NCBI GenBank assembly: GCA_030450335.1
Contig: JAKDIS010000043.1
Span: forward strand, 1-18,941
Length of the DNA stretch: 18,941 nucleotides
Direction: 5' to 3'
From: Corynebacterium sp.
GTDB lineage: Bacteria > Actinomycetota > Actinomycetes > Mycobacteriales > Mycobacteriaceae
Numbering within the stretch: position 1 is the first letter of the stretch; every line of letters begins with the position of its first letter. Positions 6,988 to 13,319 of this stretch are shown in pieces. The position numbers were made by a program, and so were the translations under genes. The notes below the pieces were generated by a model. That model saw only the letters and a list, made by a program, of their open reading frames with translations. It did not search any database and was not told the DNA's origin.

Positions 6988-7541
6988 CACGGGAACCACT
7001 CCTCCACCGGTGCGCCGTTGTGCTGGCGCACGGTGTTGACCGCCACGCCGGCGTAGGCGACGCCCGCCACCGCCCGGCACGCGGTCGCCCCGTCGCAGGA
7101 CGCCGCCATCTGGGCGGCCATCTGCCGGTCGAGTGCGGCGCGGGTGTGCTCCGGGATGGTCTCGCCGGTGCGGTAGGCCACGCGCAGCAGGTCGTAGCCC
7201 AGGTCGTGGGTCATGCACGCCGGCTCAAAGGACTCCGGCAACGGCACCGGCGAGGAACAGTCGCCGGTGGGGTTCGTGGCGGAGCCGGCGTTGTCCTGCG
7301 TGCTGTCCTGCGTACCTTCCTGTGTCCCGGGCCGGTAGCCGAGCTCCGCAACCAGCTCGGCGGGGAGGTAGGACGTCCCGGGCTCCCCCGCGGCGAGCGT
7401 CTCGGCGGCGGCCACCGCGCCCACGGGCTGCGGGGTCACCGCCGTGGACCCGGCGGTCGGGGTGGACGTGGCCCCCGTGAGGAGCACGACGGCGGCGGAC
7501 ATCAGGACGGTGGTGGCGGCGACTCTTCTACGACGTGACAT
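6984..7541 (-). CDS. Secreted prokaryotic-type phospholipase A2
   Basis: 185 residues. The N-terminus is a signal peptide (SRRRR, then VAATTVLMSAAVVLLTG). The mature part has PLPESFEPACMTHDLGYDLLR (100-120): the CxxHDxxY signature of prokaryotic phospholipase A2, with catalytic His112-Asp113 and a following helix DRQMAAQMAASC. Four cysteines (95, 109, 149, 155) could form two disulfides. It would hydrolyse the sn-2 ester of phospholipids outside the cell. Residues 72-84 (GTQEGTQDSTQDN) come from three 12-base repeats at 7293-7328. I chose ATG 7541, since longer starts would place Arg-rich sequence before the signal peptide; it lies 8 bases after TAGCGT, fitting a leaderless mRNA. It overlaps the PF10081 gene by 4 bases and diverges from a two-component system. 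Confidence 0.8.
   Translation of the reverse strand: MSRRRRVAATTVLMSAAVVLLTGATSTPTAGSTAVTPQPVGAVAAAETLAAGEPGTSYLPAELVAELGYRPGTQEGTQDSTQDNAGSATNPTGDCSSPVPLPESFEPACMTHDLGYDLLRVAYRTGETIPEHTRAALDRQMAAQMAASCDGATACRAVAGVAYAGVAVNTVRQHNGAPVEEWFPW
7293..7328. repeat. Three 12-bp imperfect repeats in the phospholipase gene
   Basis: Plus-strand units GTCCTGCGTGCT, GTCCTGCGTACC and TTCCTGTGTCCC follow each other at 7293, 7305 and 7317. On the coding strand they give Gly/Ser-Thr-Gln-Glu/Asp repeats in the linker before the catalytic region, so copy changes stay in frame. Confidence 0.75.
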
Positions 7542-7549
7542 GCCCCGGA

Positions 7550-7555
7550 ACGCTA
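7550..7555 (-). promoter_or_regulatory. Putative -10 hexamer of the phospholipase gene
   Basis: Minus-strand TAGCGT, then 8 bases, then ATG 7541. The same hexamer in the same arrangement precedes the divergent kinase gene. Confidence 0.5.
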
Positions 7556-7575
7556 GGCAGCGTCCTTCCCCGCGT

Positions 7576-7622
7576 GGATCCCTCCGCAGGGTGATTGTGG
7601 ATCTCACTCTCCAGGGGGATCC
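7576..7622. promoter_or_regulatory. GGATCCC/GGGATCC inverted repeat in the divergent promoter region
   Basis: A perfect 7-bp inverted repeat, GGATCCC at 7576-7582 and GGGATCC at 7616-7622, lies between the two divergent -10 elements. The motif GTGGATC also occurs twice in direct orientation (7574 and 7597). It is a candidate operator for the response regulator; no binding is shown. Confidence 0.35.
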
Positions 7623-7641
7623 GGGTGGCCGCACCGCCGAC

Positions 7642-7647
7642 TAGCGT
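7642..7647 (+). promoter_or_regulatory. Putative -10 hexamer of the histidine kinase gene
   Basis: TAGCGT, then 7 bases, then ATG 7655, with no Shine-Dalgarno sequence, fitting a leaderless transcript. Confidence 0.5.
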
Positions 7648-7654
7648 CACAGGC

Positions 7655-8899
7655 ATGAGACGCAGCGACCAGCCCACCCGACCGTTTCGCGGCGCGATCG
7701 CGCGTGCCACCGACTCGACGGTGCGCGCCGTGTCCGGTCCCGCCTCGCGCGCCGGCGTGACCCCGCAGGTGCTGCTGCTCGTGGCGCTGTTCACCGCGGT
7801 CCTGTTCACGGTGGCCTGGCCGACCTACTTCGTCACCCACGGACTCAATGCCGCGATCGTGCCGCTGCTCGCCGCCGTCGGTACGCTGCCGGTGCTGACC
7901 AGCCTGTGGCACCCGGTGCCGTCCTGGCTGGCGGTCGTGCTGGCCTGCCTCATCAGCGCCCCGCTACGCACCGAGGAGACCTACATGCTCAGCTGGCCGG
8001 TGCCCTTCCACCTGGCGCTGGCGTTCACCCTGGCGGTCGTGGTGGTGCGCGCCCCACGCAACTCGGTCATCCTCGCCGTGGCCGCCACCGGGGTCCTGAT
8101 GCTCACCAACCCGGACGGTGCCCGCGTCGGCTGGGTCGTGGGCGTGACCGTGTGGACGGTGCTGTTCCTGCTGGTGCGCTGGCTGCTGGCCTCCCGCCGG
8201 GACCTGCGCCTGGAGGAGACCCGCACCAGCGAGCAGTCGGAGATGCGGGTGATGGCCGAGGAACGCAACCGTCTGGTGCGCGACCTGCACGACGTCGTCG
8301 CCCACCAGATGTCGATGATCGTGGTGCAGTCGCAGTCCGCCCCCTACCGCCTGCAGGGGGTGACCCCGGCGATCCACGCGGAGTTCGACTCCCTCTCCGA
8401 CACCGCCCGCGAGGCCCTCAACCAGGTGCGCGAACTGCTCGGGGTGCTGCGCAGCGACGCCGAGGACGGGGCCACCACCCCGGTGGGCACCGACCAGATC
8501 GGCCCCACGCTGCAGGCCGCCCGGCGCGCCGGGGTGGACGTGTCCTGGTCGCCGCAGGACGTCACGGCGGTGTCCGCCCGCCTCGACGACACCACCGGCG
8601 TGGTGCTGCACCGGGTGCTGCAGGAGTCGCTGTCCAACGCCTCACGCCACGCCCCGGGGTCCGCGGTGCTGGTGGGGCTGGAGCTGGACGGTGACGGCGG
8701 GGACCAAGTCTGGGTCACCCTGACGGTGGACAACGGCCCGGCCGCGCCGGACGCCATCGTCCCCCCGGAGCACAGCGGCGGGGCCGGCATCCAGGGCATG
8801 TCCGCCCGGGTGCGCGCCGTGGGCGGCACGTTCACCGCCCTGCCCGCCGCCGACGGCGGCTTCACCGTCACCGCCGCCGTGCCCGCACCCACCCGGTAA
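7655..8899 (+). CDS. NarL-family sensor histidine kinase
   Basis: 414 residues. The N-terminal half is hydrophobic, with about five membrane helices between residues 37 and 178 and no large extracellular loop, suggesting sensing within or near the membrane. A short helix (RRDLRLEETR) leads to a HisKA_3 dimerisation box, ERNRLVRDLHDVVAHQM, with phosphoacceptor His212. The HATPase domain has LHRVLQESLSNASRHAPG (N box) and GGAGIQGMSARVRAVGGTF (G box). This is the DesK/NarX-like class that pairs with LuxR-type regulators. ATG 7655 is chosen over a GTG 60 bases upstream because it sits just after a -10-like hexamer and begins before the first helix. The partner regulator gene starts 10 bases after the stop. 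The signal is unknown; the divergent phospholipase is a plausible target. Confidence 0.92.
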   Translation: MRRSDQPTRPFRGAIARATDSTVRAVSGPASRAGVTPQVLLLVALFTAVLFTVAWPTYFVTHGLNAAIVPLLAAVGTLPVLTSLWHPVPSWLAVVLACLISAPLRTEETYMLSWPVPFHLALAFTLAVVVVRAPRNSVILAVAATGVLMLTNPDGARVGWVVGVTVWTVLFLLVRWLLASRRDLRLEETRTSEQSEMRVMAEERNRLVRDLHDVVAHQMSMIVVQSQSAPYRLQGVTPAIHAEFDSLSDTAREALNQVRELLGVLRSDAEDGATTPVGTDQIGPTLQAARRAGVDVSWSPQDVTAVSARLDDTTGVVLHRVLQESLSNASRHAPGSAVLVGLELDGDGGDQVWVTLTVDNGPAAPDAIVPPEHSGGAGIQGMSARVRAVGGTFTALPAADGGFTVTAAVPAPTR

Positions 8900-8902
8900 C
8901 GT
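8897..8902 (+). promoter_or_regulatory. Putative internal -10 hexamer before the response regulator
   Basis: TAACGT overlaps the kinase TAA stop codon and lies 7 bases before ATG 8910. The regulator could therefore also be made from its own leaderless mRNA. Confidence 0.4.
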
Positions 8903-8909
8903 GACCCCC

Positions 8910-9584
8910 ATGACCGACAACCCGGCACCCACCACCGTGCTCGTGGTCGACGACCAGGCGATGGTGCGCCAGGGCTTCGCCGCGCTGCTGAACTCACGCG
9001 AGGGCATCACCGTGCTCGGCGACGCCGCCGACGGTGCCCAGGCCGTGGAGCAGGCCACCCGCCTGCACCCGGACGTGGTGTTCATGGACGTGCGCATGCC
9101 GGTGATGGACGGGCTCGAGGCGGCCCGGCGCATCCTGTCCTCCGGGCTGGACCCCGCCCCACGGATCATCATGCTCACCACCTTCGACCTCGACGACTAC
9201 GTCTACGAGGCGCTGCGCATCGGCTGCTCCGGGTTCCTTCTGAAGGACGCCCCGGCCGACGAGCTCGCCCGCGCCGTGCGCCTGTCCGTCACCGGCGAGG
9301 CGCTGCTCGCCCCCACCGTCACCCGACGCCTCATCGCCGACGCGGTGGCTCGTTCCCCGCGCTCCGCCCCACGCCGGGCGTCCACCGAACTGGCCTCGCT
9401 GACGCCGCGGGAGCGCGAGACCGTCGAACAGATCGCCACGGGTCGCTCCAACGCCGAGATCGCCGAGGTGCTGTTCATCTCGGAGGAGACGGTGAAGACC
9501 CACGTGCGCAAGGTGCTGCAGAAACTGCGCCTACGCGACCGGGCTCAGGTCGTGGTCTTCGCCTACGAGAACGGGGTCGTCTGA
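8910..9584 (+). CDS. NarL/LuxR-family response regulator
   Basis: 224 residues. Receiver domain: acidic pair Asp14-Asp15, phosphoacceptor Asp60 in VVFMDVRMP, Thr90/Thr91 in LTTF, and Lys112 in GFLLKD. Linker about 130-155. C-terminal LuxR-type helix-turn-helix: LTPREREtVEQIATGRSNAEIAEVLFISEETVKTHV, followed by KVLQKLRLRDR. All receiver key residues are present. It directly follows the kinase gene. The start is ATG 8910; a GTG at 8901 would add three residues. The last 54 bases overlap the convergent condensation-domain gene, whose stop lies at 9531. Target genes are unknown. Confidence 0.94.
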   Translation: MTDNPAPTTVLVVDDQAMVRQGFAALLNSREGITVLGDAADGAQAVEQATRLHPDVVFMDVRMPVMDGLEAARRILSSGLDPAPRIIMLTTFDLDDYVYEALRIGCSGFLLKDAPADELARAVRLSVTGEALLAPTVTRRLIADAVARSPRSAPRRASTELASLTPRERETVEQIATGRSNAEIAEVLFISEETVKTHVRKVLQKLRLRDRAQVVVFAYENGVV

Positions 9585-10874
9585 GCCGAGCGCGCGCAGC
9601 CCGTCGGCGACCCGCCGCGCCCACTGCCCCACCGTCGCCACTGCCTCCGGCGTGCCGGGGTAGCGCACCCGCAGGTGCATGCCGTCGTCGTTGAGGACGA
9701 ACCACGCCATCACCCCGTCGGTGCGGATCCACGCCGAGACGTGCTGCGGGTGTGCGGCGTCCGGCACCTGCACCGGCAGCCGACGGTTGTCCAGCCACGA
9801 CAGGGCGAACATGCCCGGCGTGTTCGGCATCCCGCCCCACGGGCGCAGCAACGGCTCCAACGGGTAGGACCCCAGGGTGATCGCGTCGCGCACCGCGGTG
9901 GCGCACGCGGACGGGTCGACCGAGTCGCAGTCCAGCACGGAGTTGGTGATGAACCAGCCCACCGAGTCCGCCCACCGCGCCGGGTCGTCGGCCGGTCCGC
10001 GCCGGGAGTGCACGGGGAACACCGCGCGCAACCGCCCCGCCCCCATGTCCCGGTTGACCTGGGTGAGCACGCTCACCGCCAACGGCAGCAACCGGACGTC
10101 GCGGGCCTCGGCGGCGCGTTCCAGACGCGCCACGCCCGCGGCGTCCAGCACGTCGAGCACCTCGACGACCTCGTCGCGGGGTTCGGAGACGTCGCCCAGG
10201 TCGAGGGGGAACACCGGCATGTCGCCGTCGCCCTCCTCCATGATCCGGCACCACCGCTCACGCACGTGCGCCGGGGCGGCGTCGCGGCCCGCAAGCGCGC
10301 GGACGTGATCACCGAAGGAGGGCACAGGCGGGAGTGGAGCATCTTCCAGTGCGGCGAGCATGTCGCGCACCAGCACCAGCAGCGACCATGCGTCGGTGTG
10401 ACTGTGGTCCAGGCCGATGACGGCGGTGCACGTGCCGTCGCCGTGGTCGACCACGCTGAGCCGGTGCGACGGGGAGCCGAAGGGCTCGCACGCCTCGTCG
10501 AAGACCCCGCGCAGCACGGCGCGCGGATCCTGCGTGCGATCGCCCGCACGGCGCCAACGGCCGCCCGTGACCTGCACGTCCTGCACGCGGATGCGTCCTG
10601 CGTCCTGCGTGAGCACGGTGCGCAGCGTGCCGTGACGGGCCACGACCCGGTCCCACGCCGCGGCGAGGCGTCCGCGTCCGACGGACGGGACGGCGAAGGC
10701 GACAGCCATCCAGCTGCCCGGGCGCGAGCCCGCGGCGGCGTGGCGCGCCTGGTCGAAGGACGGGGCGTGGCCGGGCGCACCGGGAGACGCAGCAGACACA
10801 GGGGACACCGTCTGGTCGAAGACGTGTACCTGTCCTGCGGCGAGCTCCATACGGGCTACAGTTGTCAGTCTCAT
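9531..10874 (-). CDS. Stand-alone condensation-domain (PapA/NRPS-C-like) acyltransferase
   Basis: 447 residues forming a single condensation-type domain, with no adenylation or carrier domain nearby. Visible landmarks: WDRVVARHGTLRTVLTQ near residue 75-90, typical of the first beta-alpha region, then the active-site motif LDHSHTDAWSL (155-165), which corresponds to HHxxxDG. The catalytic second His is kept as His157 and the structural Asp as Asp161, but the first His is Asp and the Gly is Ala. A later SVGWFITNSVL segment matches the latch/bridge region. Such lone proteins in mycolic-acid bacteria include the PapA acyltransferases that acylate sugars or lipids; substrate here is unknown. ATG 10874 lies 8 bases after TATCGT, suggesting a leaderless mRNA; ATG 10850 is the alternative. 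The 3' end overlaps the response regulator by 54 bases. Confidence 0.8.
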   Translation of the reverse strand: MRLTTVARMELAAGQVHVFDQTVSPVSAASPGAPGHAPSFDQARHAAAGSRPGSWMAVAFAVPSVGRGRLAAAWDRVVARHGTLRTVLTQDAGRIRVQDVQVTGGRWRRAGDRTQDPRAVLRGVFDEACEPFGSPSHRLSVVDHGDGTCTAVIGLDHSHTDAWSLLVLVRDMLAALEDAPLPPVPSFGDHVRALAGRDAAPAHVRERWCRIMEEGDGDMPVFPLDLGDVSEPRDEVVEVLDVLDAAGVARLERAAEARDVRLLPLAVSVLTQVNRDMGAGRLRAVFPVHSRRGPADDPARWADSVGWFITNSVLDCDSVDPSACATAVRDAITLGSYPLEPLLRPWGGMPNTPGMFALSWLDNRRLPVQVPDAAHPQHVSAWIRTDGVMAWFVLNDDGMHLRVRYPGTPEAVATVGQWARRVADGLRALGSDDPVLVGEDHDLSPVA

Positions 10875-10882
10875 ACCCACGG

Positions 10883-10888
10883 ACGATA
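10883..10888 (-). promoter_or_regulatory. Putative -10 hexamer of the condensation-domain gene
   Basis: Minus-strand TATCGT, 8 bases before ATG 10874. The 44-base gap to the divergent hydrolase gene leaves little space, so the two promoters must overlap. Confidence 0.5.
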
Positions 10889-10918
10889 GGGCCGTGGGAT
10901 TACACACGGATTTCCTGC

Positions 10919-11731
10919 ATGAGTCGCACACCTGACAAGACAGACGCCCTCTCCTCCCTCGCTCACGACATCTGGGGTCCCGTGGACGGCACCCCGGTCG
11001 TCCAGCTGCACGGGCTGACCTCCAGCCGTGCCCGCGACGTGGCCCTCGGCCTCGACCTCACCGCAGGTCAGGACGCACTGCGCGTGCTTCGCTACGACGC
11101 CCGTGGCCACGGCCGGTCGTCCGGGCCCGAGCACCCGGCGGCCTACCGATGGACCTCCCTGGCCCGCGACCTGGAGGACGTTGCGACCGAGTTCTCCCCG
11201 GACGCGCCGGTGCACGTGGTCGGCCAGTCGATGGGGGCGGCGACGATCCTGACCTCCGCGGCGGCCGGGCACGACTACGCGTCCATGACGTTGTGCATCC
11301 CGCCGACGGCCTGGGAGCTGCGCGGGGACCGGGCGGGTATGTACGAGCGTTCCGCACAGTTCGTCGAGGAGCACGGCCTGGCCGCCTTCGCCGAGACGAC
11401 CCGTGCGGAGCCCGCGCCGCCGGCGCGCAGCACCGAGGTGCCGTTCACCATGCCGGACGTGGCGGAGGATCTGCTGCCCACGGTGTTCCGCGGGGCGGCG
11501 GGCAACGACCTGCCCTCCCGGGAGCGTATCGCCGCCCTCGGGGAACGCCGGATCCCCACGCTGATCCTGGCCTGGGTCGGCGACCCCGCGCACCCGGTGG
11601 CGGTGGCCGAGGAACTGCACTCGCTGCTGCCGGGCTCCCAGCTGGCCACGGCCTACTCCCCGCAGGACGTGGCGCGCTGGCCGGACATGATCGGCGCGTT
11701 CATCCACACCGCGGCCAAGTTCCGGCGGTGA
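10919..11731 (+). CDS. Alpha/beta hydrolase with unusual acid/His placement
   Basis: 270 residues, cytoplasmic. Fold landmarks: VVQLHGLTSSRARD (27-40), RYDARGHGRSSGP (58-70) and nucleophile elbow GQSMG (102-106) with Ser104. The expected acid strand reads LAWVGDPAHPV (218-227), with Asp222 and His225 together, whereas the usual late GH motif is replaced by YSPQDVARWPDMI, which has no His. Some actinobacterial hydrolases share this GDPxHP...WP arrangement, so it may be a real subfamily rather than a defect; whether His225 acts in catalysis is not known. ATG 10919 is the first start after the divergent gap; an earlier GTG/ATG would run into the neighbour's promoter. Substrate unknown. Confidence 0.84.
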   Translation: MSRTPDKTDALSSLAHDIWGPVDGTPVVQLHGLTSSRARDVALGLDLTAGQDALRVLRYDARGHGRSSGPEHPAAYRWTSLARDLEDVATEFSPDAPVHVVGQSMGAATILTSAAAGHDYASMTLCIPPTAWELRGDRAGMYERSAQFVEEHGLAAFAETTRAEPAPPARSTEVPFTMPDVAEDLLPTVFRGAAGNDLPSRERIAALGERRIPTLILAWVGDPAHPVAVAEELHSLLPGSQLATAYSPQDVARWPDMIGAFIHTAAKFRR

Positions 11732-11845
11732 GGTCCCGGCGGGCCATCCTGTCGCGACTCCCGCGAACCCCGCGCCCCGTCCGACCCCCTGTCAACGACG
11801 GGACGAATCCGGCACGCGACGCGGGATCACCCGCGCAGCACGAAA

Positions 11846-11871
11846 CCCCGCCATCCGGGAAGATGACGGGG
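11846..11871 (-). terminator. Terminator of the first tRNA-Arg(ACG) gene
   Basis: Arms CCCCGCCATC (11846-11855) and GATGACGGGG (11862-11871) form a stem with one G-U position on the minus strand and a 6-base loop. It is followed on the minus strand by TTTCGTG. It lies 10 bases after the encoded CCA end. The rest of the 149-base gap 11732-11880 shows no gene. Confidence 0.7.
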
Positions 11872-11880
11872 CCGTTTGAA

Positions 11881-11956
11881 TGGTGCGCCCGGAGGGATTC
11901 GAACCCCCAACCTTCTGATCCGTAGTCAGATGCTCTATCCGTTGAGCTACGGGCGC
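11881..11956 (-). tRNA. tRNA-Arg(ACG), copy 1, CCA encoded
   Basis: The minus strand from 11956 folds as a standard cloverleaf: acceptor GCGCCCG/CGGGCGC, D-arm GCTC...GAGC, anticodon stem TCTGA/TCAGA with loop CTACGGA (anticodon ACG), and T-arm with GGTTCGAATCC. The 3' ACCA is encoded at 11881-11884. Anticodon ACG requires A34-to-inosine editing by TadA. The 73-base body is identical to copy 2 at 12890-12962. Confidence 0.97.
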
Positions 11957-11958
11957 GC

Positions 11959-11976
11959 CGTTGCATCTCTGCAACG
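11959..11976 (-). other. 5' leader hairpin with GAGA tetraloop before tRNA-Arg copy 1
   Basis: On the RNA strand CGTTGCA-GAGA-TGCAACG forms a perfect 7-bp stem with a GNRA tetraloop, ending two bases before the mature tRNA. A TAGGCT hexamer lies 7 bases upstream of its first base, so transcription could start at the hairpin. Confidence 0.6.
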
Positions 11977-12032
11977 AGACCATAGCCTACACGCCACCCC
12001 GGAAAGCAGCAAAGCGCCTGGTAGATCGCCGA

Positions 12033-12788
12033 TCACACCAGCTTCGAAACCACCTTCAACGGCAGCACCTTCAGCAGCGGGCCGATGAGCCGCCACGGCC
12101 ACCCGGGCACCAGCGCCCGTCGCTTCCGCGCCTCGATCGCCGCCATCATCGAGCGGACCCCGGTCTCGGTGTCGACCATGAACCGGGTCTTCTGCTCGAC
12201 CTTCTCGTTCATCTCCGAGCGGATGTAGCCGGGCAGCAGCACCGTCACGTCAATACCACCAGCCCCCGACACCATCAGCTCCGACTGCAGCCCCTCTCCC
12301 AGGCTCGCCACGAAGGCCTTGGTGGCACCGTAGGTGGTCATCGCCTTGCGGTTGCCGCGCAGCGCCGTCACCGAGGACACCAGCACCAGGTGCCCGGCAC
12401 CGCGGGCCCGGAAGATCTCCATGCCCGCCTCCGCCTGCGCCAGCGCGCCGAGCACGTTGGTGGTGGCGGTCTCGCGGTTGGCCTCCGGCTTGCCGGAACC
12501 GACCTTGCGCCCCTTGCCCAGCCCCGCGTTGACCACCACGCGGTCCAGCGGCGCCTCGGCGTCCGCGCGTTGGAAGACCTCGCGCACCGCGTCGGGGTCG
12601 GTCACGTCCAGCGCGTAGGTGCGCACGGTGACCGCGGGGCAGGACGCCGCGATCTCCGCGGCGAGGGCGTCCAGGCGCTCCGTCCGGCGGGCGCAGAGCG
12701 CGAGGTCGTGGCCGGCGGCGGCGGACTGGCGGGCGAGTTCGGCGCCGAGGCCTGAGCTCGCGCCGGTGATGAGTGTGGTGAAGGTCAT
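12033..12788 (-). CDS. Short-chain dehydrogenase/reductase
   Basis: 251 residues, classical SDR. Cofactor motif TGASSGLG (8-15), ARR after the second strand (Arg34/Arg35), which suggests NADP preference, NAG (87-89), catalytic Ser138/139 in LVSSV, and Tyr153-x-x-x-Lys157 in YGATK. Asn111 completes the catalytic tetrad. The C-terminal 50 residues are basic and hydrophobic (PGWPWRLIGPLLKVLPLKVV), which may favour membrane contact. The start ATG 12788 follows TACGGT by 6 bases and lacks a Shine-Dalgarno. It sits alone between two identical tRNA-Arg genes on the same strand, each with a terminator, so it is a single-gene unit. Substrate unknown; a lipid-related ketoreductase is only a guess. Confidence 0.9.
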   Translation of the reverse strand: MTFTTLITGASSGLGAELARQSAAAGHDLALCARRTERLDALAAEIAASCPAVTVRTYALDVTDPDAVREVFQRADAEAPLDRVVVNAGLGKGRKVGSGKPEANRETATTNVLGALAQAEAGMEIFRARGAGHLVLVSSVTALRGNRKAMTTYGATKAFVASLGEGLQSELMVSGAGGIDVTVLLPGYIRSEMNEKVEQKTRFMVDTETGVRSMMAAIEARKRRALVPGWPWRLIGPLLKVLPLKVVSKLV

Positions 12789-12794
12789 GAGCCG

Positions 12795-12800
12795 ACCGTA
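12795..12800 (-). promoter_or_regulatory. Putative -10 hexamer of the SDR gene
   Basis: Minus-strand TACGGT, 6 bases before ATG 12788, between the upstream tRNA terminator and the gene. Confidence 0.4.
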
Positions 12801-12832
12801 TCAGCACGTCACGACTCTTATGGCGGAAACGA

Positions 12833-12877
12833 GTGAGCCCCCGCCGACGGTGAAGAACACCGTGAGCGGGGGCTCAC
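12833..12877 (-). terminator. Terminator of the second tRNA-Arg(ACG) gene
   Basis: Perfect 12-bp outer arms, GTGAGCCCCCGC (12833-12844) and GCGGGGGCTCAC (12866-12877), enclose an inner ACGGTG/CACCGT stem (12847-12852/12858-12863). On the minus strand it is followed by TCGTTTCC. It begins 12 bases after the tRNA 3' end. Confidence 0.75.
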
Positions 12878-12889
12878 CCAAGAAAAGCG

Positions 12890-12962
12890 TGCGCCCGGAG
12901 GGATTCGAACCCCCAACCTTCTGATCCGTAGTCAGATGCTCTATCCGTTGAGCTACGGGCGC
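12890..12962 (-). tRNA. tRNA-Arg(ACG), copy 2, CCA not encoded
   Basis: Same 73-base sequence and anticodon ACG as the copy at 11881-11956. After the discriminator A the genome reads CGC instead of CCA, so this copy depends on CCA addition. The shared block runs about 75 bases and flanks the SDR gene as a direct repeat. Confidence 0.96.
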
Positions 12963-12964
12963 GA

Positions 12965-12978
12965 CGCTGTTTCCAGCG
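12965..12978 (-). other. 5' leader hairpin with GAAA tetraloop before tRNA-Arg copy 2
   Basis: On the RNA strand CGCTG-GAAA-CAGCG forms a 5-bp stem with a GNRA tetraloop, again ending two bases before the mature tRNA. Its stem sequence differs from that of copy 1, while the geometry is the same. Confidence 0.6.
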
Positions 12979-13070
12979 ACTCCAGATTCCTCGGCACACC
13001 ACCAGACGGGACGTGTCACGCGATCCCGGGGTACACCACACACCCCATATAGCGGGACCACGCCCTGAAT

Positions 13071-13098
13071 GTCCGGTAACTCACCACAAGAACCGGAC
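13071..13098. repeat. GTCCGGT/ACCGGAC inverted repeat between tRNA genes
   Basis: Perfect 7-bp arms at 13071-13077 and 13092-13098 with a 14-base loop, in the 178-base gap between tRNA-Ser(GCT) and tRNA-Arg copy 2. It lies downstream of tRNA-Ser but has no T tract, so the terminator role is doubtful. No gene is seen in 12963-13140. Confidence 0.4.
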
Positions 13099-13140
13099 GG
13101 CTGACGACACGTCCTCACGAAAAGCCTGAGGAAACTGAAG

Positions 13141-13232
13141 TGGCGGAGGCGAGAGGATTTGAACCTCCGGTCCGCCGTTAAGCAGACAACTCATTAGCAG
13201 TGAGTCCCATTCGGCCGCTCTGGCACGCCTCC
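13141..13232 (-). tRNA. tRNA-Ser(GCT), CCA encoded
   Basis: Class II tRNA on the minus strand from 13232: acceptor GGAGGCG/CGCCTCC, D-arm with CCAGAGCGGCC, anticodon stem ACTCA/TGAGT with loop CTGCTAA (anticodon GCT, for AGC/AGU), long variable arm, T-arm GGTTCAAATCC, discriminator G and encoded CCA at 13141-13143. Confidence 0.97.
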
Positions 13233-13306
13233 ATGCCGCCACGTGCGTGACGGACGACTCGAACCATACATCAGCCCCCCGCACCAGATCAAAACCTGCC
13301 GGAGAC

Positions 13307-13312
13307 TATTCT
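13307..13312 (+). promoter_or_regulatory. Putative -10 hexamer of pat
   Basis: TATTCT, then 7 bases, then ATG 13320, with no Shine-Dalgarno. It is one of the best matches to the -10 consensus in the window. Confidence 0.55.
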
Positions 13313-13319
13313 TGACCGC

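Noticed and set aside
11881..12962. Integrated element with tRNA attachment sites
   Set aside because: The direct repeats are two complete tRNA genes, each with a leader and a terminator, and the only gene between them is an SDR; no integrase or mobile gene is seen.
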